This document shows positions 22,949-28,269 of a stretch of 28,269 bases of DNA, one piece after another. Every line of letters begins with the position of its first letter. Position 1 is the first letter of the stretch. Under the pieces are notes generated by a model. That model was given only the letters and a program-made list of their open reading frames with translations. It searched no databases and was not told where the DNA came from. Source of the DNA: an uncultured Bacteroidales bacterium. Lineage in GTDB: Bacteria > Bacteroidota > Bacteroidia > Bacteroidales > Bacteroidaceae. The DNA lies in NCBI GenBank assembly GCA_902803195.1, contig CADCOX010000370.1, positions 1 to 28,269 of the forward strand, given 5' to 3'. A program made the translations under genes and the position numbers.

Positions 22949-24605
22949 AAATCATATGATAGAATATGGGTATAAGCAGCACGCTCAACACGAAGACGAT
23001 GATGTTCATGGGCAGGCCCACCTTCACGAAGTCAGTGAACTTGTAGCCGCCCACGCCCTGCACGATGAGGTTGGTTTGATAGCCGATAGGCGTTGAGAAC
23101 GCTGAACTGGCTGCAAAGCACACGCAGACGACAAAAGGCATGGGATTGGCGCCCAACTTCTCGGAGACTGCCAACGCCAGCGGGAACGCCAGTGCGGCTG
23201 CTGCGTTGTTGGTGATCAGTTCCGTGAAAATGTTGGTAATGAGGAACAGGGCAGCCAGGATGATGAAGATGCCGTACTCAGATCCTTTCACGATATCGGT
23301 GAGCGAGATGATGTAACCTGCAATGAAGTCGGCAAAGCCGCTCTTGGTCATGGCCGTGGATATGGCAAAGGCGCAGGCTATAGTGATGAGGACGTCCCAA
23401 GAGAAGAACTTGGTGTACTTGCGCGGCGAGAACATACGCGTCCAAGCCATGATGATGACGGTGATGCAGACGAAGAAGAACATGTCGAGTTTCAGACCAG
23501 GCATGTGAGCCTGCACGAACTCCGACTGTGCCAGATACTGTTTCACAGGCTCCAACTCGCCTACGGTGGCACCGATGATCATGAGTATTAGCAACAGAAG
23601 GGCAAACCAACGCTTCTTCTGTCCCATAGGGGGCTCGTACTCGCCTACGCGGTTAATCATCCAGAACACACGGCTGTCGCCCCACGCTTTCATGAACGAG
23701 TCGTCGGCGTCGATGATGAGCGTGTCTTCGTGGGTCAACCGCATATTCATGAAATCGCCTTCGAGGATGCTGCCGCCACGACTGATGGCACGCACGTGAG
23801 CGCCATAGTGGCGATAGAAATCGAACTCGTGCAAGGTCTTGCCGAGACCGGGGAAACGATTGCCAAGGAGCACTTCGTGACGCGTCATGCCTGGCGCGAG
23901 ATCCTGCTCCTCTGCTTCTTCCTCACTCTTACGCTCGTTAGGCAGCAGGTATTTCGAGAAGAAAATCAGGTAGATAAGACCGGTGATGGCGATGAAGATG
24001 CCCACTTTCGTCAGTTCGAACATCGACATGCCATCGATGCCGTATCGCATCAGAATGCCCTCCGAGGCTCCATTCTCCACGGCGATGGCCTCGTCCTTCG
24101 CTTCTTGCAGCAGCATACCATGCAGCACAAGGTTGGTAGTCGTGCCGATGAGCGTGCAGATACCGCCGATGACGGTAGCATAGGAGAGGGGGATGAGGAA
24201 TTTCGTGGGTGGCAACTTCATCTTGCGTGCCCAGTTCTTGATCATAGGCGCAAAGATGACCACAACGGGAGTGTTGTTGAAAAACGCCGAGATGAAGGTG
24301 ACAACCGGATAGAAACGAATGCCCGCCGAGGTAATGGAAGCGTTCTTCTTGGGCAGCATACGGAAGACGATGCGTTCCAGGATGCCGCTCTTGCGGACAC
24401 CCTCGCTGACCAGATAGAGCAGCGCCACCGTGATCATACCCTTGTTGGAAAAGCCTTTCAGCGCCTCTTCGGGGTTGATGATGCCAGCGATGAGTAGCAG
24501 CACCACCGCCGTGAAGAGGATGAGGCCAGGGCGTAGGCATTCACGCATCAATGCGACGAGCATGAACACCAAGATGATGGCGACATAGATGATGGGAAAA
24601 GTCAT
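22947..24605 (-). CDS. SLC13-type anion symporter with soluble TrkA-C-like insert, likely sulfate uptake
   Basis: This 552-residue membrane protein has about ten or more hydrophobic spans in two halves. Each half carries the family re-entrant motif: FFNNTPVVVIF and GTTTNLVLHG in the first, FTELITNNAAAALAF and STPIGYQTNLIV in the second. Residues about 230-330 are soluble and resemble a TrkA-C regulatory domain (VLLGNRFPGLGKTLHEFDFYR region). SLC13/DASS carriers move sulfate or dicarboxylates with sodium. Its place before cysC, cysD and cysN, and the similar gene in the B. thetaiotaomicron sulfation locus, favour sulfate. The start lies 3 bp after the stop of the GH13 gene, so the two are translated in close coupling. 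The stop codon uses bases of the adjoining repeat element. Confidence 0.88.
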   Translation of the reverse strand: MTFPIIYVAIILVFMLVALMRECLRPGLILFTAVVLLLIAGIINPEEALKGFSNKGMITVALLYLVSEGVRKSGILERIVFRMLPKKNASITSAGIRFYPVVTFISAFFNNTPVVVIFAPMIKNWARKMKLPPTKFLIPLSYATVIGGICTLIGTTTNLVLHGMLLQEAKDEAIAVENGASEGILMRYGIDGMSMFELTKVGIFIAITGLIYLIFFSKYLLPNERKSEEEAEEQDLAPGMTRHEVLLGNRFPGLGKTLHEFDFYRHYGAHVRAISRGGSILEGDFMNMRLTHEDTLIIDADDSFMKAWGDSRVFWMINRVGEYEPPMGQKKRWFALLLLILMIIGATVGELEPVKQYLAQSEFVQAHMPGLKLDMFFFVCITVIIMAWTRMFSPRKYTKFFSWDVLITIACAFAISTAMTKSGFADFIAGYIISLTDIVKGSEYGIFIILAALFLITNIFTELITNNAAAALAFPLALAVSEKLGANPMPFVVCVCFAASSAFSTPIGYQTNLIVQGVGGYKFTDFVKVGLPMNIIVFVLSVLLIPIFYHMI

Positions 24606-24608
24606 GTC

Positions 24609-26393
24609 TTATTTCAGTTTGAGAATCACGCCATTGTTGGCGGGAACGTTCACGTGTGTCGGTGCGTCGGGAGTGAAGGCTACGTTCGATGCCTTTCCAC
24701 TGAGCAAGTCGGTGGCCTTCGTCTTGGCCTTAGGCTTCAGGCCGTATAGTTCGAATACGTGTTCGGGAATATTGATGTCTAACTCGGCATCCTTGTCGTC
24801 GAAATTGGCGACGCAGAGTAGGACCTCGTTATCGGCTCGGCGCAGGTAAGCATAATGGCGCTGAGGATTGAATGTGGCGCTCTGCGGATTCACATACATG
24901 AGGTCGTAGAAGTCTCCCTCGCATATAGCCTTCTCGTTCGTGCAAAGGTTTAATAGCTTCTTATAAAACGATTGGAGTTCAACCTCTTGTTGCGTTAATT
25001 GTTTGTTGCCAAACTTGCCATTGTTGCGCCAACGATTGACGGCATCTACCGTCCAATAGTCGAAGATGGTTGTGCGTCCGTCACGTCCGCTGAAGCCTTC
25101 GTCGTCCATACCTCGTTCGCCCAGTTCCTGACCGAAGTAGACCATGACGGGGCCTGTGCTGAACGTGGCGGCTACGAGCATCGGAGCACGTCCACGCTCG
25201 CCGTTGCCAGCGAAGAAATCCGATGCGATGCGTTGTTCGTCGTGGTTCTCGAGGAACGAAAGCATGTTCGGGCGAATGTCATCGACAGACTGCCAGCAAC
25301 GAGTAATGGCTTCGGCATTGGCATTTCCGCAGGTCACGGCGCGGAGCGTGTCGTAGAGGCCGACTTTGTCGTAGAGATAGTCGAAGCCACCTTCGTGGAT
25401 GTAGCGGCGATAGGCGTCGGGACCATAGATCTCGGCAATGAAGACGAGGTCGGGGTGTGCAGCTTTCACCTGTGGGATCGCCCATCCCCAGAACTCAGCG
25501 GGCACCATCTCAGCCATATCGCAGCGGAAGCCGTCGATTCCCTTTCCGGCCCAGTACTGAAGGATGTTCAGCATCTTCTCCCAAGTCGAGGGAACGGGGT
25601 CGAAATGGTTCACGCGGCCTGCCATGTAGTCGACACCGTAGTTCAGCTTGACGGTCTCGTACCAGTCGTCGTGGTGAGCGTAGCTTGAGAAGACGTCGTT
25701 GCCTGTGGCACGAGCGGGCTGTTCGATATAGGGTGCATCTTCGTCGGACTTCAGGTCGAAGTCAGCCGCAAAGGCTTCGCCGGGGTAGTAATAGAAATTG
25801 TTGCGTGTAGAGAAATGCATTGTCGTGTCGTCTGCAGCACCCAAGTCTTCGATGCCTTCGGGGCAGACATCACTATGGTACTGACGAGCGACGTGGTTGG
25901 GCACGAAATCCAGGATCACCTTGAGTCCTGCTTCATGACTACGGGCGACCAAAGCCTCGAACTCTGCCATACGCTTGGATACGTCTGTTGCCAAATCGGG
26001 GTCGACATCGTAGTAGTCCTTGATGGCATAGGCAGAACCCGCCTTGCCCTTGACGATGGCGTGGTGGTCGTGAGCGATGCCGTAGGCCGAGTAGTCGGTC
26101 TGCGTAGCGTGTTCGATGATGCCCGTATACCAGATGTGAGTGGCGCCGAGGGCTTTGATCTCTTTCAGCGCCTTTGGCGTGAAGTCGGCCATAGTGCCGC
26201 AGCCATTGGTGGCGCGGTCGCCGTCGTGTTGGTTGACGTTGGCATCGCTGCCAAACAGACGAGTGAAGACTTGATAGATGACAGGTTTCTGCATGTCGAC
26301 AGTTTCGTTGTAAGACGAACAAGCTTGCGTCAGACCCACTAAGAGTCCGATGCAAGCTGTCGTGAGGAAGTACTTGAATAGTGAACGTTTCAT
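24609..26393 (-). CDS. GH13 alpha-amylase family lipoprotein
   Basis: The start at 26393 gives a lipoprotein signal (MKRSLFKYF, hydrophobic stretch, LTQAC with Cys25), so I reject the longer frame, whose first 48 codons carry no homology. The mature enzyme of about 570 residues would be anchored in the periplasm or on the surface. The GH13 motifs are all present: DFVPNHVA, GFRCDMAE with nucleophile Asp292, FIAEIYG with acid/base Glu321, and ENHDEQR with Asp385. A C-terminal beta domain follows (about 505-594). It should act on alpha-1,4-glucans or maltooligosaccharides, fitting starch use as for SusG-type enzymes, though no susC or susD gene is in the window. It sits between fabD (53-bp gap) and the SLC13 gene (3-bp gap), an odd mix of functions. 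Confidence 0.94.
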   Translation of the reverse strand: MKRSLFKYFLTTACIGLLVGLTQACSSYNETVDMQKPVIYQVFTRLFGSDANVNQHDGDRATNGCGTMADFTPKALKEIKALGATHIWYTGIIEHATQTDYSAYGIAHDHHAIVKGKAGSAYAIKDYYDVDPDLATDVSKRMAEFEALVARSHEAGLKVILDFVPNHVARQYHSDVCPEGIEDLGAADDTTMHFSTRNNFYYYPGEAFAADFDLKSDEDAPYIEQPARATGNDVFSSYAHHDDWYETVKLNYGVDYMAGRVNHFDPVPSTWEKMLNILQYWAGKGIDGFRCDMAEMVPAEFWGWAIPQVKAAHPDLVFIAEIYGPDAYRRYIHEGGFDYLYDKVGLYDTLRAVTCGNANAEAITRCWQSVDDIRPNMLSFLENHDEQRIASDFFAGNGERGRAPMLVAATFSTGPVMVYFGQELGERGMDDEGFSGRDGRTTIFDYWTVDAVNRWRNNGKFGNKQLTQQEVELQSFYKKLLNLCTNEKAICEGDFYDLMYVNPQSATFNPQRHYAYLRRADNEVLLCVANFDDKDAELDINIPEHVFELYGLKPKAKTKATDLLSGKASNVAFTPDAPTHVNVPANNGVILKLK

Positions 26394-26446
26394 AATAAAA
26401 CGATATGGTGTGCCATGGCAATCACTGCGGGCACGGCGTGTGGGAT

Positions 26447-27349
26447 TTACAATTCCGTAGCACCACGGACGACGAGTCCTTCGACACCCTTGGCAATCTT
26501 GGCAATCATGCCTTGCAGCGCCTTGCCCGGACCGCATTCGGTGAACTCCGTAGCGCCAGCGGCAAGCATGGCCTGCACTTCCTGTGTCCAGCGCACGCTG
26601 GCCGTGAGTTGTGCGATGAGGTTGGCTTTGATCTCAGCGGGTTCGGTGTGTGCCTGGCCGTCGACGTTCTGGTAGACGGGGCATTTGGGCGTATGGAACT
26701 CCGTAGCCTCAATGGCAGCCTGGAGCTCATCCTTGGCGGGCTGCATGAGAGGGCTGTGGAAGGCACCGCCGACGGGAAGGGGAAGGGCGCGCTTGGCACC
26801 GGCAGCCTTCAGCTGCTCGCAAGCCTTACTGATAGCCTCTACGCTACCACTGATGACGAGCTGTCCGGGATTGTTGTAGTTGGCAGGAACGCATACACCA
26901 CCTTCGGCAGCCACTTCAGCGCAGATGCGTTCGACGGTTTCGTCGTCGAGTCCGATGATAGCAGCCATCGTAGAGGGTTGAGCCTCGCAAGCCTTTTGCA
27001 TGGCCTGTGCACGGGCGCTCACCAGTTTCAGTCCATCTTCGAACGAGAGGGCACCGGCAGCGACGAGGGCGCTAAACTCGCCGAGCGAGTGGCCGCCCAC
27101 CATGTCGGGCTGGAACTTGTCGCCCAGGCAGATAGCGGTGATGACCGAGTGGAGGAAGACGGCAGGCTGCGTCACCTTCGTCTGCTTCAGTTCGTCGGCC
27201 GTGCCTTCGAACATGATTTTGGTGATCTCGAAATCGAGAATCTCGTTAGCCTTATCGAAGAGAGCCTTTGCTTCGGCGTTGCTTTCATAGAGGTCTTTGC
27301 CCATTCCGGAGAACTGGGCTCCCTGACCGGGGAAAACGAATGCTTTCAT
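26447..27349 (-). CDS. fabD: malonyl-CoA:ACP transacylase
   Basis: FabD loads malonate from CoA onto acyl carrier protein for fatty acid synthesis in the cytosol. The 300-residue protein has the FPGQGAQFSGMG start, the active-site GHSLGEFSAL with Ser88, the QxxAxx block (QPAVFLHS) and the late GGAFHSPLM with its His. Length and motifs are ordinary. It is the first gene of the minus-strand run; a -7 box lies at 27486-27493. The gap to the divergent gene is 384 bp. It is not part of a larger fab cluster here. Confidence 0.97.
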   Translation of the reverse strand: MKAFVFPGQGAQFSGMGKDLYESNAEAKALFDKANEILDFEITKIMFEGTADELKQTKVTQPAVFLHSVITAICLGDKFQPDMVGGHSLGEFSALVAAGALSFEDGLKLVSARAQAMQKACEAQPSTMAAIIGLDDETVERICAEVAAEGGVCVPANYNNPGQLVISGSVEAISKACEQLKAAGAKRALPLPVGGAFHSPLMQPAKDELQAAIEATEFHTPKCPVYQNVDGQAHTEPAEIKANLIAQLTASVRWTQEVQAMLAAGATEFTECGPGKALQGMIAKIAKGVEGLVVRGATEL

Positions 27350-27485
27350 TGTCTATTGCTTTGTTTGTAGGTTGATGTTTCGTATAGTTGAATGGCGTGG
27401 CAAGGTCACACCGGCGGCACGGACAAGTATTGCAATTTGGCGATATTCTCACATTTGCCGATGCTCTCGTGCGCGTAATCGGGTG

Positions 27486-27493
27486 CAAATTTA
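27486..27493 (-). promoter_or_regulatory. -7 box (TAAATTTG) for fabD
   Basis: On the minus strand TAAATTTG fits TAnnTTTG, 137 bp before the fabD ATG. I found no clear TTTG at -33. It is the nearest candidate in the gap. Confidence 0.5.
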
Positions 27494-27553
27494 GTTAATT
27501 TTTTCCTCTTTACACGCTTTTTGAGCGATTTTCCTTATTTTTAACGTGCTTTG

Positions 27554-27585
27554 TTTGTGCAAACGGGGTGGAAAGTGTACTTTTG
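27554..27585 (+). promoter_or_regulatory. distal promoter P1 of the last gene
   Basis: TTTG (27554-27557), 20 nt, TACTTTTG (27578-27585): both elements match the consensus. It reads towards the gene at 27734, with a leader of about 140 nt that contains the second promoter. Confidence 0.7.
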
Positions 27586-27661
27586 TACACGAAAACATTT
27601 ATTTAATGTACGCGCGCGAAGTAGTTTTAGGGATTTTCTCCTTCGGTTTAGGATTTTCCCC

Positions 27662-27692
27662 TTTGGCGGCTGGCAAGTTCGCACTACTTTTG
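27662..27692 (+). promoter_or_regulatory. proximal promoter P2 of the last gene
   Basis: TTTG (27662-27665), 19 nt, TACTTTTG (27685-27692), ending 41 bp before the ATG at 27734. The -7 box is the same octamer as in P1, so the gene may have tandem promoters. Confidence 0.75.
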
Positions 27693-27733
27693 CACCACGA
27701 AAATGTTAAACCCTTAAACGTAGAATAGCAATT

Positions 27734-28269
27734 ATGATGAACACTAAGAACTTGATGGCAGCTTTGGCGCTGCTCTTCCTGCCCCTCTCGATGGTGGCTC
27801 AGGATGACCTGTACTTCGTCCACAAGAAGTCAGACAAGGCGACGGTGACGTCCAAGCAGTCGAAGGCCGACGATCGCTATCTGCCCGTGCAGATTGTCTA
27901 TGCTGACGATGCTGATGCTGATGCCGCTGTCGATGTGAAAGGTTCCTCACGCGATGTCGATGAGTACAACCGTCGGGGTCGTTCTGACAAGGGCGTCCTC
28001 GTGGAGAAGGCTGATGGCACGTTCACCTATCAGATTCCCGGCAACGACACCTTATATATTATGGATGATACCTTGGCCGTGACCACGCGCAGCCTGGCCA
28101 ATGATGTCTATGCCCAGGGCTACAACGAAGGCTATCAGGACGGCGAGGACTACGCTTACACGCGTCGACTCAACCGCTTTGGCTATGCCGGTGGCTATGC
28201 TTCGCCTTGGTACTACAGCTACTACGATCCCTTCTATTGGGACGACTGGTATTGGGGCTACGATCCCTA
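27734..28269 (+). CDS. secreted Tyr/Trp-rich protein of unknown function, 3' truncated
   Basis: The frame runs from ATG ATG at 27734 to the window edge (178 codons) without a stop. The start MMNTKNLMAALALLFLPLSM-VAQ is a good signal peptide, cut after VAQ or just before DD. Residues 24-60 read DDLYFVHKKSDKATV and are charged; a run ADDADADAA follows, then EYNRRGRSD. From about residue 135 the sequence becomes rich in Tyr, Gly, Trp and Asp (QGYNEGYQDGEDYAY, YYSYYDPFYWDDWYWGY), typical of low-complexity surface or envelope proteins of this phylum. I recognise no domain. It is exported, has two promoters in tandem, and is divergent from fabD. Confidence 0.8.
   Translation, partial: MMNTKNLMAALALLFLPLSMVAQDDLYFVHKKSDKATVTSKQSKADDRYLPVQIVYADDADADAAVDVKGSSRDVDEYNRRGRSDKGVLVEKADGTFTYQIPGNDTLYIMDDTLAVTTRSLANDVYAQGYNEGYQDGEDYAYTRRLNRFGYAGGYASPWYYSYYDPFYWDDWYWGYDP

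Noticed and set aside
26394..26537. Longer start of the GH13 gene
   Set aside because: The extra 48 codons overlap the fabD end and would hide the lipoprotein signal that starts at 26393.
27606..27728. 40-codon frame upstream of the last gene
   Set aside because: It runs through the P2 promoter and has no homology; chance frame more likely than a leader peptide.
1..28269. tRNA, rRNA or known riboswitch
   Set aside because: I scanned the gaps by eye and saw no cloverleaf, rRNA segment or riboswitch core that I could support; a covariance-model search would settle this.

Overview
The window is most likely from a Bacteroidota genome, order Bacteroidales, with a Prevotella-like (Prevotellaceae) flavour. 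The basis is: promoters of the Bacteroides type (TAnnTTTG near -7, several with TTTG 19-20 nt upstream), starts without a clear Shine-Dalgarno, a GH97 enzyme, a DUF6169 gene, a secreted protein with a sorting-domain-like C-terminus, and the ACT-less SerA found in this phylum. The species cannot be read from the sequence. I recognise no tRNA, rRNA or CRISPR array.

Layout. (1) 1-2666: a GH97 glycosidase cut by the left edge. (2) 2667-7530: an AT-rich, gene-poor accessory stretch. It holds two families of 22-bp tandem repeats, two intact paralogous cysteine-containing small proteins plus a decayed third copy (each with its own promoter-like box), a 77-bp tandem repeat array closed by a 41-bp inverted copy around an A/T-only core, and a DUF6169 gene behind a 61-aa gene. 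(3) 7538-8749: a secreted protein. (4) 8973-13216: serC, serA, a DUF1015 gene and a YigZ/IMPACT gene on the plus strand, followed by convergent sdaA. (5) 14604-24605, minus strand: SLC13 anion transporter, cysC, cysD, a 1294-aa helicase-nuclease, cysN and a PAPS-dependent sulfotransferase. (6) 24609-27349, minus strand: a GH13 lipoprotein and fabD. (7) 27734 to the end: a secreted Tyr/Trp/Gly-rich protein running off the right edge.

How the genes work together. serC and serA make serine from 3-phosphoglycerate, and sdaA degrades it to pyruvate. The SLC13 carrier, CysDN and CysC would import and activate sulfate to PAPS. No APS/PAPS reductase or sulfite reductase is in the window, but a sulfotransferase is, so PAPS is probably used here for sulfating acceptors. 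The order resembles, from memory, the Bacteroides thetaiotaomicron sterol-sulfation locus (about BT_0412-BT_0416). The large helicase between cysD and cysN splits this module and looks like a cargo or defence-type gene.

The most distinctive non-coding signal is that short repeats fill many gene-to-gene gaps almost exactly. Three related 143-150 bp elements with long terminal inverted repeats, a 100-bp GTGAAAA inverted repeat, 22-bp tandem repeats and a 9-bp tandem repeat each sit between a stop codon and the next gene, and three of them help form a stop codon.
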